64,000 nt of DNA from CAIWHR01 sp039931775 (GTDB taxonomy: Bacteria > Pseudomonadota > Gammaproteobacteria > Burkholderiales > Casimicrobiaceae): the NCBI GenBank assembly GCA_039931775.1, contig JBDTRG010000038.1:1-64000 (forward strand), in the 5' to 3' direction. Positions 1-9,800 of the stretch are shown here, one piece after another. Under the pieces are notes generated by a model. That model did not search any database and had not been told where the DNA came from. It worked only from the letters and a program-made list of their open reading frames with translations. The first letter of the stretch is position 1. The number at the start of each line of letters is the position of its first letter. The translations under genes were made by a program, and so were the position numbers.

Positions 1-705
1 CACGCGCCGCGCGCCGGCAAACTTGATCAGCCGGTAGATGAAGTTGATGGCGGTGTAGGTCTTGCCGCTGCCCGTCGCCATCTGGATCAGCGCGCGCGGC
101 TTGTTGGCGGCGAGGGATTTCTCCAGGTTCTTGATCGCGACGATCTGCGCGGGCCAGAGACCCGTTTCGACGAGCGGTGGCATCGCGCGGACCCGTGCGA
201 GAAATGTCACTGGGGCGAAGCCCGCCACGTGAGTGCTGCCGACGGCGTCAGTATTGAACGCCGTGACCTGCGGTTGCGCGTTGAGCCATTCCGCGAGCAT
301 CTCCGGCCGATGAAACGCGAACGTCGGCCGCGACCGCGCATCGGGATCGAGCCCGTTCGTAAAGCGCGTCTCGACGCCCGTGGACTGGTATGAAAATGGC
401 AATGGGCGTACCCACGCGGGCAAGCTCGCGGGCAGCCCGGCGACGTAGCGGGCCGCCTGGGTTTCGACGCCAGTCAGCGTGACGCCCTGCTTCTTCGCTC
501 CGATCACGCCGGCGGCTTTGCCGTCGACATAGAGCAGGTAGTCGGCGAAGCCGTGACCGGGAAGCGGAAACTCGCGGACCGCCACGCCGCGGCCGGCGTG
601 GAGGTCGGTCTGCGCGACATCGGTGACGACCCATCCCGCCGCCTGGAGCAGCGCGTCGATCCGTTGGCGGGCGACCTGCTCGGGAGCGAGGGCGGGCATT
701 TTCAT
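1..705 (-). CDS. type I restriction endonuclease R subunit (HsdR-like), N-terminal part, cut by window edge
   Basis: Reading the minus strand from ATG at 705 gives an open frame of 235 codons that leaves the window at base 1. It starts MKMPALAPEQVARQ. The first ~150 residues resemble the HsdR nuclease domain, with a GHGFADYLLYVDGKAAGVIGAK segment carrying the D...(E/Q)xK-type nuclease signature in degenerate form. They are followed by a helicase Walker A box, MATGSGKTYTAINF, near residue 213. In the family this subunit combines DNA cleavage with ATP-driven translocation. A second in-frame ATG at 699 is also possible. The HsdM and HsdS partners would have to lie left of the window. The enzyme class is fairly sure. 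Type I versus another DEAD-family restriction protein is inferred from the N-terminal layout. Confidence 0.8.
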   Translation of the reverse strand, partial: MKMPALAPEQVARQRIDALLQAAGWVVTDVAQTDLHAGRGVAVREFPLPGHGFADYLLYVDGKAAGVIGAKKQGVTLTGVETQAARYVAGLPASLPAWVRPLPFSYQSTGVETRFTNGLDPDARSRPTFAFHRPEMLAEWLNAQPQVTAFNTDAVGSTHVAGFAPVTFLARVRAMPPLVETGLWPAQIVAIKNLEKSLAANKPRALIQMATGSGKTYTAINFIYRLIKFAGARRV

Positions 706-790
706 TATTCTGCGCCCGGAATGCTCAATCGGGTTGCCCGCGGACAAATGGGGGGGAACCCGCTTGCCCTTGCTATGACATGGGCGAAAC

Positions 791-881
791 TGGCGGAGAC
801 GGTGGGATTCGAACCCACGTTAGGTTATTAACCTAAACACGCTTTCCAGGCGTGCGACTTCAACCGCTCATCCACGTCTCC
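791..881 (-). tRNA. tRNA-Ser (anticodon GGA)
   Basis: The minus strand folds as a class II tRNA. The 7-bp acceptor stem pairs 875-881 with 795-801, the discriminator G is at 794 and an encoded CCA occupies 791-793. The T arm reads GTGGG-TTCGAAT-CCCAC. A long variable arm (TTAGGTT/AACCTAA) is typical of serine tRNA. The anticodon loop CTGGAAA places GGA at 845-847. The gene's 3' end points toward the restriction gene on the left. Confidence 0.97.
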
Positions 882-964
882 GGTGCGCGCATTTTACCCG
901 ATCCGTCGCCCCTCCCGGAACGCGCCCGATACCACCGAATCGCTGGCGAGCCCGCAACCCTGCC

Positions 965-1783
965 CTACCAGCTCAACGGATTCACCCGATAGAACCGGCT
1001 GAGCTCGCGAAACAACTCCGAATGCGCTTCCGCCATGCGCAGCGGCTGCTCGAAAAACACCTCCGAAACCACCGCAAAGAACTCCGCAGGATTGGTCGCG
1101 CCGTAGTAACTGAAGACCGAGACCTCGCCATCACGCGCAGCCCGCTGCAACTCATCAAACTCGTCCCCCAGCACCCGCGACCACGGCTTGTAATGCCCAC
1201 GCTGCCCCAACAAGGGCGCACCGTTGGCGCCCCCATTTTGCTGGTCCAGCTGATGCGCAAACTCATGAATGACGACGTTGCGCCCATCATCGACGACCGC
1301 AGCACCCTCCACAACATCATCCCAAGACAGGATCACCTGCCCCTGCGACCACGATTCGCCGCTCAACACCTGGCGTTGCTCCTGCAGCACGCCGGCGCCG
1401 TCGGACTGCACGCGGTTGACGATGAAGGCACCCGGATAGACCAGTATCTGCCGCAGCTTCGCGTAGTAGTCGGTCCGCCGATTGAGGATCAGGAGGCAAG
1501 CCTGCGCCGCGATGGTCACGCGCATTTCGTCGGTGATCTCGAGCCCGTTGCAGCCGATGAACACTTTCTCGGCGAGGAAGACCTGGATGTGCTTCTTGAG
1601 CTGGATCTGCAGGTCAGCGGGAAGCAGGCGGAAATACGGGACGCGCCGCTTCAGGATCTCGCGCCACCCTTGCGGAAACGGCTGGCGGCGCAACTTCGCG
1701 CGCCTGTGCAGGACAAGAAGCGGCTCGCCGAGGAGCCAGGCGAAAACGAGCAGGACCAAGCCGGAAATGACGAGGAGTTCCAC
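965..1783 (-). CDS. mtfA: MtfA-type zinc-dependent peptidase
   Basis: 272 aa, the usual size for Mlc titration factor A. One N-terminal membrane-spanning or hydrophobic segment (residues 3-20) is followed by a soluble domain. The zinc motif HEFAHQLD lies at 173-180, with H173, E174 and H177. A downstream NPAEFFAVVSEVFFE stretch (231-245) supplies the likely third ligand. In E. coli MtfA binds the Mlc repressor and has aminopeptidase activity, so it links to sugar-phosphotransferase regulation. Neighbouring genes give no further functional hint. It is monocistronic, sitting between the tRNA and a plus-strand gene. Confidence 0.9.
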   Translation of the reverse strand: MELLVISGLVLLVFAWLLGEPLLVLHRRAKLRRQPFPQGWREILKRRVPYFRLLPADLQIQLKKHIQVFLAEKVFIGCNGLEITDEMRVTIAAQACLLILNRRTDYYAKLRQILVYPGAFIVNRVQSDGAGVLQEQRQVLSGESWSQGQVILSWDDVVEGAAVVDDGRNVVIHEFAHQLDQQNGGANGAPLLGQRGHYKPWSRVLGDEFDELQRAARDGEVSVFSYYGATNPAEFFAVVSEVFFEQPLRMAEAHSELFRELSRFYRVNPLSW

Positions 1784-2050
1784 AGGCTTGCGCCCCGTGT
1801 TGCGTGTTCGACAGAATCGAAGCTGGGTATGGCCCGGACGCTTTTCAATGGCGATCTCGCCGTTCCCCCCGGTCGTAGACTCCGGAGGCCCGGAACTAAT
1901 CGCGACTCGGCAGGGTCAAGGGTACGTGTTCAACGCGGACGTCGCGTTCGAATAGCGCAAGCCGCGCGCCGGGTCGCCCGGTCCGCGACTCTCGTTGACA
2001 GCGCCCCGGAACCGGGCGATTGTTGGCCCCTTTTTCAGCTGGGACGCCCA

Positions 2051-2515
2051 ATGAAATTCTGCCTTTGGCCCAAGCGGCGGATGGCAGCGGCGCTGGCGAT
2101 GTCCGCAGCGTTCGTCGCCCTCCCCGCCTCCGCCGCACTCGGCGGCGACGCCGTAACCATCGACGCGGACGCCGCTCAACTCCAGGGCAGGATGAAGATC
2201 GCGCGTGTCCAGCGCTACGCGGTGCACGAGATCGAATCGCCGCACGGCACCGTCGTCCGCGAATACGTTTCGCCGGCGGGCAAGGTCTTCGGCGTCGCGT
2301 GGAACGGTCCCACGTTGCCCGATCTGCGTCAGGTGCTCGGGCCCTACTTCGACACGTACGTCGAGGCCGTCAGGAAGCGCGCCGCGCGCGGCCCCGTGCA
2401 GATCGCCGTTCCCGGACTAGTCGTGCAGTCGAGCGGACACATGCGCGCCTTCGTCGGCAGCGCGTACCTCCCCGAGGGATTGCCGCAGGGCGTTGCCGCG
2501 GAGGAAGTTCGGTGA
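2051..2515 (+). CDS. DUF2844 family exported protein
   Basis: 154 aa. A Lys/Arg-rich start and hydrophobic core, ending with an Ala-x-Ala cleavage site near residue 28, form a clear Sec signal peptide. The mature part begins ALGGDA, typical of DUF2844. No catalytic motif is visible and the function is unknown. The longer open frame upstream (from 1022) is a shadow of mtfA, so the start at 2051 is chosen because the signal peptide begins there. Its stop overlaps the GTG start of the next gene by 4 bp (GTGA), so the pair is translationally coupled. DUF2844 and DUF3443 genes are usually found together in Burkholderiales. Confidence 0.85.
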   Translation: MKFCLWPKRRMAAALAMSAAFVALPASAALGGDAVTIDADAAQLQGRMKIARVQRYAVHEIESPHGTVVREYVSPAGKVFGVAWNGPTLPDLRQVLGPYFDTYVEAVRKRAARGPVQIAVPGLVVQSSGHMRAFVGSAYLPEGLPQGVAAEEVR

Positions 2516-3717
2516 GCGCCGCGGCGATGTTTCTCGCGCCGGCGGTCGCGGTTGCATTTGCGCTGGCCGGGTGCGGGGGCGGGGGCGACAACAACGGGCC
2601 GACACCGCCGCCGCCCACGGACAATACCGTTGCGGCTGTCGTCGATGCCGGTCCCGGCGGCTACGTGAATCTCCTCTTCGTCAGCGTCACCGTCTGTGCG
2701 CCGGGCGCCTCCACCAACTGCCAGACGATCGATCACGTGCAGGTCGACACGGGGTCGAACGGCCTTCGCATCTTTTCGTCGGTGCTGTCTCCGGCCGTGT
2801 CGCTGCAACAGCAGAGGGACGCGAACGGCAATCCGATCGTCGAATGCACGCAGTTCGCCGACGGCGTCAGCTGGGGCCCGGTGAAGATCGCGGACGTCCG
2901 TATCGCCGGTGAGCTGGCGAGCTCGGTGCCGATCCAGGTGATCGGTGACCCGGCCTTCGCGACAATCCCGGCGAGCTGCTCGAATCTCGGCCCGCCTGAA
3001 AACGACGTGCCGACGTTCGGCGCCAATGGGCTGCTCGGCGTGGGATTCTTTCTGCAGGATTGCGGCGCCCCGTGCGCGCAGTTGACGATTCCCGGCACGT
3101 ACTACATTTGCCCTGCCAGCGGCTGCCAGCCGGCGCGCATCGCGGTGGGCTTGCAGGTGCAAAATCCGGCCGCGTTGTTCGCCGCCGACAACAATGGCGT
3201 GATCATCCGGCTTCCGTCCGTTCCCGCCGCGGGCGCCGCGACGGTCACCGGCTCGCTGGTGTTCGGCATCGGCACGCAGTCGAACAACAGCGTCAGCGGC
3301 TTCGCCGCGCTGGGTGTGGACGCCACCACCGGCAATCTCGTTACGGTTTTCAACAACAAGACCTATTCGTCGAGCTATGTCGACGCCGGTTCGAACGGGA
3401 CATTCTTCGGCACTGGCCTTTTCCCGAACTGCAGCGCGTCGTTCGACGGCTTCTATTGCCCGCCGACCGCGCAGAACCTGACGGCGATCATGCGCGGCAA
3501 CAACGGCACGCAAAACGCGGTGAATTTCAGCGTTGGCAACGCGGAGCAGCTCGTCACGGCCAACCCGAATTTCTACGCGTTCAACAATCTGGCCGGGTCC
3601 AACCCGGACACGGCCACGTTCGCGTGGGGGCTGCCGTTCTTCTACGGGCGCAGCGTGTTCACGGCGATCGAAGGGCGCAGCACGCCGGCGGGGGTGGGGC
3701 CTTACGTCGCGTTCTAG
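2512..3717 (+). CDS. DUF3443 family lipoprotein
   Basis: 401 aa from GTG 2512, preceded by GAGGAAG and overlapping the DUF2844 stop. The N-terminus carries a lipobox LAGC with Cys21, then a Gly-rich and Pro-rich linker, so it should be a lipid-anchored envelope protein. The motif HVQVDTGSNGLRIF (about 78-91) resembles the active-site loop of pepsin-like proteases and is typical of DUF3443. Whether it is proteolytic is not established. Paired cysteines recur (CSNLGPP, QDCGAPC, YYICPASGC), fitting an oxidised periplasmic fold. An ATG at 2527 is an alternative start but would trim the signal peptide. Confidence 0.85.
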   Translation: MSAAAMFLAPAVAVAFALAGCGGGGDNNGPTPPPPTDNTVAAVVDAGPGGYVNLLFVSVTVCAPGASTNCQTIDHVQVDTGSNGLRIFSSVLSPAVSLQQQRDANGNPIVECTQFADGVSWGPVKIADVRIAGELASSVPIQVIGDPAFATIPASCSNLGPPENDVPTFGANGLLGVGFFLQDCGAPCAQLTIPGTYYICPASGCQPARIAVGLQVQNPAALFAADNNGVIIRLPSVPAAGAATVTGSLVFGIGTQSNNSVSGFAALGVDATTGNLVTVFNNKTYSSSYVDAGSNGTFFGTGLFPNCSASFDGFYCPPTAQNLTAIMRGNNGTQNAVNFSVGNAEQLVTANPNFYAFNNLAGSNPDTATFAWGLPFFYGRSVFTAIEGRSTPAGVGPYVAF

Positions 3718-3884
3718 GGCCGAGCCCTAAGCGGTTGTCGGTTCGCACTACTCCCGCCCGGCGAGTATGATTGCCACGTCGCTGGACACGAACCAAAGTC
3801 CATTCGAGCACTGCCTTTTGCGTTGTTAGGGCCGCGACGACAAGAACCTCGGTCAATCAAGAAAAAACGAAGAGGGGAGCTACG

Positions 3885-5504
3885 ATGAAACCTGAACGGG
3901 CGATCGCGGCACGGGTTGCTGCACATGCGGTTGGGAAATTCGCAGGCCTATCTCTCCTGTGGCTCACTATCAGCGGCTCCGCAGACGCAGCGATCTTCAA
4001 CGTTGCCGCCAGCGATACGGCAGGACTCATCACCGCGATCACCACAGCGAATGGCAACGGCGTATCCAACGCAATCAACCTCGCCGGAGGCAGCTACAAC
4101 CTGACGGTCGCGGACAACACTTCGGCGACCGGGGGCCCGAACGGCTTGCCGGCGATCATCAGTACGCTCACGATCAATGGCAACGGCTCGACGATAGTCC
4201 GTACGGGTGTGCCGTTGTTTCGCATTCTTCAGGTCGGGTCCGCAAGCGGCACCGCGGGCGCGCTCACGCTCAATGACTTGACCGTCACCGGCGGCAACCC
4301 GGGTCAGGCCGGCGGTAGCCCGCAAGCGCAATTCGACGGGGGTGGCATTATGGTATTCGCAGCAAGCTCTAGTCTTGCGCTCAATGCCACCGTGGTAACT
4401 GCCAACACCGCCCGCGGCGGCGGCGGTCTCTCCATCGAGGGCACAGGCGCCTCGGCGGTGATCACCAACAGCACGATATCCGGCAATACTGCCAGTAGCT
4501 CGACCGGGGGGTTTGGCGGCGGCGTTGGCGTGGAAGGGTTCCAGAGTACGTTTACCGCGAACAATTCGAATATCATCAATAACATCGCCGGCACTTCGAC
4601 TCCGAGCATCGGCTCGGCCGGCGGGGCGATCAGCGTGGATGGGGGCGCCAATGTCGTCACCCTGACGGATAGCACCATCTCCGGCAATCAGGCGAATGGT
4701 GGTACAGCCGGCGCCGTGGGCGGCGGCATCGCCGAGACGGGCGGCAATGCATCCACGTATGTGATCACTCGAAGTACGCTCAGCGGCAACTCCGCCAACG
4801 CGACAACGGGGCGCGCGCAAGGCGGGGCGTTCGTGGCGCTGGCTGATTCCACCGTCACGATCCGCAATTCCACGATCAGCGGAAACACGCTTTCCACCCC
4901 CAATGCCCAAGCCGAGGGGGGAGCCATCGCCAACCTCGGCGCATCGGTGTTTGTCCTGTCGAATACCACCGTCACCAATAACAGCGGCAAGACGGGCGGC
5001 GGGCTGTTCCAAACGGGGGGCGGTTCGATTACGCTCCGCAACTCCATTCTGGCGGGCAATAGCGCGTCGACGGCAGGTTTGGATTGTGCTGGCCCGATCG
5101 CGTCGCAGGGCCATAACCTCGTTGGCACCTCGTCTGGTTGCGCCTTCGCAGCTGCCGCCGGTGATCTCGTCGGCGCATCGGGCGGTCTAGCGCCGCTCGC
5201 GAATAATGGCGGCGCGACGCAGACGCATGCCCTCAATGCGGGCAGCATTGCCATCGATGCGGGCGATCCCGGCGTGCCGGGGAGCGGCGGTACCGCATGC
5301 GAAGGCACTGACCAACGCGGCATCGCACGCCCACAGGGAATCCGTTGCGACATCGGAGCGTTCGAACTCGCCGGCGTTGCGCCTCCGCCTCCTCCTCCGC
5401 CTGTGGTGGCTGCCGTGCCGACGTTGAGTGAATGGACGCTTTATACGCTGACGGCGATGATGGCGCTACTAGGCGTCGCCTCGTTACGTCGACGCAAGCG
5501 ATAG
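3885..5504 (+). CDS. IPTL-CTERM sorted beta-helix protein (choice-of-anchor Q type)
   Basis: 539 aa with the strong ribosome site AGAGGGGAG at 3871-3879. There is a signal peptide (to about residue 36), then a long Gly/Ala/Ser/Asn/Thr-rich repetitive region. Repeated turns such as SxISGNTA and STISGNQAN are typical of right-handed parallel beta-helices. The C-terminus has a Pro-rich spacer (APPPPPPPVVA) and the tail VPTLSEWTLYTLTAMMALLG ending in RRRKR. This is the IPTLxxW membrane-sorting signal recognised by exosortase-like machinery in betaproteobacteria. No sorting enzyme is visible in this window. The likely role is a surface or matrix protein; its ligand is unknown. Confidence 0.85.
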   Translation: MKPERAIAARVAAHAVGKFAGLSLLWLTISGSADAAIFNVAASDTAGLITAITTANGNGVSNAINLAGGSYNLTVADNTSATGGPNGLPAIISTLTINGNGSTIVRTGVPLFRILQVGSASGTAGALTLNDLTVTGGNPGQAGGSPQAQFDGGGIMVFAASSSLALNATVVTANTARGGGGLSIEGTGASAVITNSTISGNTASSSTGGFGGGVGVEGFQSTFTANNSNIINNIAGTSTPSIGSAGGAISVDGGANVVTLTDSTISGNQANGGTAGAVGGGIAETGGNASTYVITRSTLSGNSANATTGRAQGGAFVALADSTVTIRNSTISGNTLSTPNAQAEGGAIANLGASVFVLSNTTVTNNSGKTGGGLFQTGGGSITLRNSILAGNSASTAGLDCAGPIASQGHNLVGTSSGCAFAAAAGDLVGASGGLAPLANNGGATQTHALNAGSIAIDAGDPGVPGSGGTACEGTDQRGIARPQGIRCDIGAFELAGVAPPPPPPPVVAAVPTLSEWTLYTLTAMMALLGVASLRRRKR

Positions 5505-5587
5505 AGGATTCCTGTTAGGACACGTTAAGACGAACCCGATCGCCATGCGCTTCGCACAAAACTTCGCGAGCGGATGTGTTTGCAGGT

Positions 5588-6259
5588 TCAACGCAGCGAG
5601 ATGATCGGCCAATTGCGGGTGCGCGCGAGCTCGGCAAGCGCATCGTCGGGCGCAACGACGACCGGATTCGTGACCTTTTCCATCAGCGGCACGTCGCTCT
5701 GCGAGTCGCCGTAGAAGTAGCTTTCGCCGAAGTCCGACAACGTCTGCCCGCGGCTCTTGAGCCACGCATCGAGCCGGATGACCTTGCCTTCGTGGAAGCA
5801 CGGGATGCCTTCGATCTCCCCGGTGAATTCGCCGTTGCGCGTTTCGGGGTCGCTTGCGAGGATGTGCGAGGCGCCGAAGCGGCGAGCGATCGGCGTGCTG
5901 ATGAAGCTGTTGGCCGCGGTGATGACCATAGTCTCGTGACCACGCGCCGCGTGCGACGCGACGAGCTCCACTGACTTCGGCAGGATCATCGGCGCGACCG
6001 CCTCCGCCAGGTACTGCTCGCGCCACTTCTCCAATTGCGCGCGCGGATGGCTCTTCAGCGGCCGGAAGTCGAAGTGCAGGAATTCGCGGATGTCGAGCGT
6101 ACCCTCGGCGTATTGGTCGTAGTAGCGCTCGAGTTCGCCCTCGAACGTCTCGCGATCGAGGACGCCGATGCGGATCAGGAAGTGAATCCACTCGTAGGTC
6201 GCATCCCCGCCGAGCAGCGTGTAGTCGAGGTCGAACAGCGCGATGCCCTTGCTCTTCAC
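5588..6259 (-). CDS. HAD family phosphatase (HAD-IB, SerB-like)
   Basis: 223 aa from GTG 6259, which overlaps the soxG stop (GTGA). The nucleophile motif FDLDYTLL starts near residue 8, motif II is ITAANSF near 101 and motif IV is YGDSQSDVPL near 175. The fold and length fit the HAD-IB/phosphoserine-phosphatase-like branch. It is the last gene of a tightly packed soxBDAG operon, so it probably acts on a phosphorylated metabolite linked to glycine, serine or one-carbon flux. The substrate is not readable from the sequence. A much longer open frame through 6628 is the antisense shadow of soxG. Confidence 0.85.
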   Translation of the reverse strand: MKSKGIALFDLDYTLLGGDATYEWIHFLIRIGVLDRETFEGELERYYDQYAEGTLDIREFLHFDFRPLKSHPRAQLEKWREQYLAEAVAPMILPKSVELVASHAARGHETMVITAANSFISTPIARRFGASHILASDPETRNGEFTGEIEGIPCFHEGKVIRLDAWLKSRGQTLSDFGESYFYGDSQSDVPLMEKVTNPVVVAPDDALAELARTRNWPIISLR

Positions 6260-6864
6260 TTGGAACTCTCCATGCCAAATTCGGCCGCCGCGTCCTCCAG
6301 CCACACCCAGAAATAATCGGCGAAGCTCCGCCTTACGACGATTTCGAAGGACGTCGCGTGATCGACGGGTCGGATCAGGATCGGCGCCTTCGCGAGGTGC
6401 GTCTGTGCGCATTGTCCGTCGCCGAACGCGCGCGGATGCAGGTCGAGCGGGCAGCCCTTCGCCAGCACATCGCGCGCGTGGCGGCCGCCGACGACAACGA
6501 CCGTCTGGCCACCGCTCACGTCCGTGATCGCTGCACGCACGCCGGTCAGTGCGGAGCGCAATTCTCGCTCCAGCGTCGCCCTGCGCTCGCCGGTGGTCAC
6601 GATAAGCCACTCGTCGGGGCCGAGCCAAAACATGGTGTCGGCCTGCGCCTCGGAGACCGTGTTCGGCGCGATCGGCGGAGCGCCGCCCAACACGCCTGTA
6701 ACGCCCGCTGCAAAGCGCGGATCGCGCGAATCGCCGCGCAGATTGAAGTGGCCCAGCAACGCGCGCTCGCGAACCGTGACACCGTCGCCGGCACGACCCT
6801 GCGCCGACCGCGCCGCGAGATCGAAGCGCACCAGCGGGCTCTCGCTCGTCACCGGATCAGACAT
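6256..6864 (-). CDS. soxG: sarcosine oxidase, gamma subunit
   Basis: 202 aa. The start at 6864 (MSDPVTSESPL) overlaps the soxA stop by 8 nt, and the stop overlaps the HAD start by 4 nt. Hydrophobic and acidic blocks such as DTMFWLGPDEWLIVT and SFEIVVRRSFADYFWVWLEDA are typical of SoxG, a small structural subunit of heterotetrameric sarcosine oxidase. An upstream in-frame ATG at 6942 would place most of an extra leader inside soxA and is less likely. Gene order and neighbours make the assignment firm. Confidence 0.93.
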   Translation of the reverse strand: MSDPVTSESPLVRFDLAARSAQGRAGDGVTVRERALLGHFNLRGDSRDPRFAAGVTGVLGGAPPIAPNTVSEAQADTMFWLGPDEWLIVTTGERRATLERELRSALTGVRAAITDVSGGQTVVVVGGRHARDVLAKGCPLDLHPRAFGDGQCAQTHLAKAPILIRPVDHATSFEIVVRRSFADYFWVWLEDAAAEFGMESSK

Positions 6865-9800
6865 TCTGCCGCGCTCCTTCCGGATCGATGAACACGGGTT
6901 CCGCGATGACGGCGCGGATGGCGCGGCCGTCAGGGAGTGCAATCTCGACCTTCTCGCCCTTGCGATCGCGCCCGCCTTTGACCATCGCGAGCGCGATCGA
7001 GCGCCGCAGCGATGCGCTCATGTAGCTCGACGTGACGTGCCCGAGCATCGGGACGGGCACCGGCGCGCGCGCGTCGACGACGATCTGCCCGCCTTCCGGA
7101 AGGACGGCCGCCGGATCCTCGGTCAGAAGCCCCACCAGATGCTTGCGGTCGCCGCGCACCATGTCGGAACGAAAAAGCGAGCGCCGGCCGATGAAGTCCT
7201 TGGCCTTGGAGACGATCCAGTCCATGCCGAGGTCGATCGGCGTCACCGAGCCGTCGGTCTCCTGGCCGACGATGATGAATCCCTTTTCGGCGCGCAGCAC
7301 GTGCATCGTCTCGGTGCCGTAAGGCGTGATGCCGTGCGCGGCGCCGGCCCTCATCAGCGCCTCCCAGACGTGTCGCGCCTCGTTCGCGCAGACGTTCACT
7401 TCGAAGGCGAGCTCGCCGGAAAAGCTGATCCGCATCACGCGCGCCGGCACGCCGGCGACGGTGCCGTCGCGCCACGCCATGAACGGAAACGCGGCAGGCG
7501 AGAAATCAATGCCCTCCGAGATCGATTGCACGACGTCGCGGCTCTTCGGCCCGGCGACGGCGGCAGTCGCCCAATGGTCAGTCACGGAGGTCAGGTACAC
7601 CTCGAGATGCGGCCACTCGGTCTGCAGCCAGCGCTCGAGCCACGCCATCACGCGCGCGGCGCCGCCGGTGGTTGTCGTCATCAGGAAATGCTGATCGGCG
7701 AGGCGCGCCGTGACGCCGTCGTCCATCACCATGCCGTTCTCGTCGAGCATGAGGCCGTATCGGCATCTTCCCACCGCGAGCTTGCCCCACGCGTTCGTGT
7801 ACACCCAGTCGAGGAACGTCGCGGCGTCCTTGCCCTGGATGTCGATCTTGCCGAGTGTCGACGCGTCCATGATGCCGACGCCATTGCGCACGGCGAGGCA
7901 TTCGCGCGCGACCGCGGCGTGCAGGTCGTCGCCGGCCATGGGGAAATACCAGGGGCGCTTCCATTGGCCGACGTTCTCGAAGAGCGCGCCGTGCAACTCG
8001 TGCCACTGGTGCAGCGCGGTCCTGCGCACCGGATCGAACAATTCGCCCAGATCGCGGCCGGCGATCGCCCCGAACGTGACCGGCGTGTAGTTGGGGCGAA
8101 ACGTGGTCGTCCCCGTGGTCGCGATGTCGTTGCCGAGCGCCTGCGCGAGGATCGCCATGCCGTTGATGTTGCCGAGCTTGCCCTGCTCGGTGCCGAAGCC
8201 CATCGCCGTGTAGCGCTTCACGTGCTCGATCGACCGGTAGCCTTCGCGCGCGGCCATCGCGATATCGGCCGCGGTGACGTCGTTCTGCAGGTCGACGAAC
8301 TGCTTGGGACCGCGACCCGCCGGCGCGGGCGACGGCACGAGCCACACCGGCGCGAGTGGTTCCTCGGCGACGTCGTCGACCGCCGGTATCGGCGGCGACG
8401 TGCCGTCGCCTGCGCCGGCACGCCGCGCCGCATCGACGCCGGCGGCGACGCCCTCAGCCAGGCACGCGCCGAGCGCGTAGGTTCCGTTGCACGCGCCCGC
8501 CGAACGCTCGGCCTGCACCGGCGTACCCGGCACGAAGCACGAGCGGTCGTTATCGAAGCGCGCCCTGCCGCCCGATTGGGCATGCAGGTGGACCACGGGA
8601 CTCCACCCGCCGGACATCGCGACGAGGTCGCAGGGGATTTCGGTCGGCGTGCCGACGACGCCGCCGCTCGCGTCGCGCATCATCAGCCGCACGGCGCTCA
8701 CTCGCCTGGTGCCACGGACATCGACGACGACCGCATTGTCGATGACGATGATCCCGGCCCTGCGCGCGGTTTCGGGCAGAACGCCGCCCGTCGCCGGGCG
8801 TGCGTCGACGACGGCCGCCACGGGAATCCCCGCCGCTTCGAGGTCGAGCGCGGTCCGATACGCGCTGTCGTTGTTCGTGAACACGACGGCACGCGAGCCG
8901 ACCCTCACGCCATAGCGGTTGAGGTACGCCGACACTGCCGATGCAAGCATCACGCCGGGCCGGTCGTTGTTCGCGAATACGATCGGGCGCTCGGTGGCGC
9001 CGGTCGCGAGCACGACCTCCTTGGCGCGCACGCGCCACACGCGTTCGCGCGGGCCCTTGCGCTCACCGGGCGGCAAGTGATCGGTGCGCCGCTCTCCGAT
9101 CGTCAGGTAGTTGTAGTCGTGATAGCCGAACACCGTGCTGCGCGGAAGGAGCCGCACGTCGGGCATCGCTTGCAGCTCGGCGATGATCCGCGCGATCCAT
9201 TCGGCCGACCGGATGCCGTCGATCGCGTTGCTCGCACTGGCGCGCACGTGGAGCTTGCTTCCGCCGAACTCATCCTGCTCGTCGGCGAGAATCACCCGCG
9301 CGCCTGCCTTGCCCGCCGCCCAGGCCGCGGCCAATCCTGCGGGTCCGCCACCCGCCACCAGCACATCGCAGTGCGCGTTCGTCTTGTCGTAGACGTCCGG
9401 ATCCGGCTCGTCCGGCGCAACGCCCAATCCCGACGCCTTGCGGATGAAATGCTCGTATTGCATCCAGAAGCGCTTCGGCCACATGAACGTCTTGTAGTAG
9501 AACCCGGCGGGCATCATGCGCGCGAAGGGTCCCGCGACCGACATCAGGTCGAAGTCGACACTGGGCCATGCGTTGACGCTGGTGGCGACAAGCCCGTCGT
9601 ACAGCATCACTTCGGTCGCCCGCGCGTTCGGAACCGTGCGCGCACCGGTCTCGAGCTGGACGATCGCATTCGGCTCCTCGACGCCGCTGCCGACGATGCC
9701 GCGCGGGCGGTGATATTTCCAGCTCCTGGCGACGAGCGCCACGCCGTTCGCGAGCAGCGCCGAGGCGAGCGTGTCGCCGCGGTGGCCCGAGTATCGCCGG

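Noticed and set aside
1022..2050. Long plus-strand frame leading into the DUF2844 gene
   Set aside because: It is the antisense of mtfA; the real protein starts at 2051 with a signal peptide.
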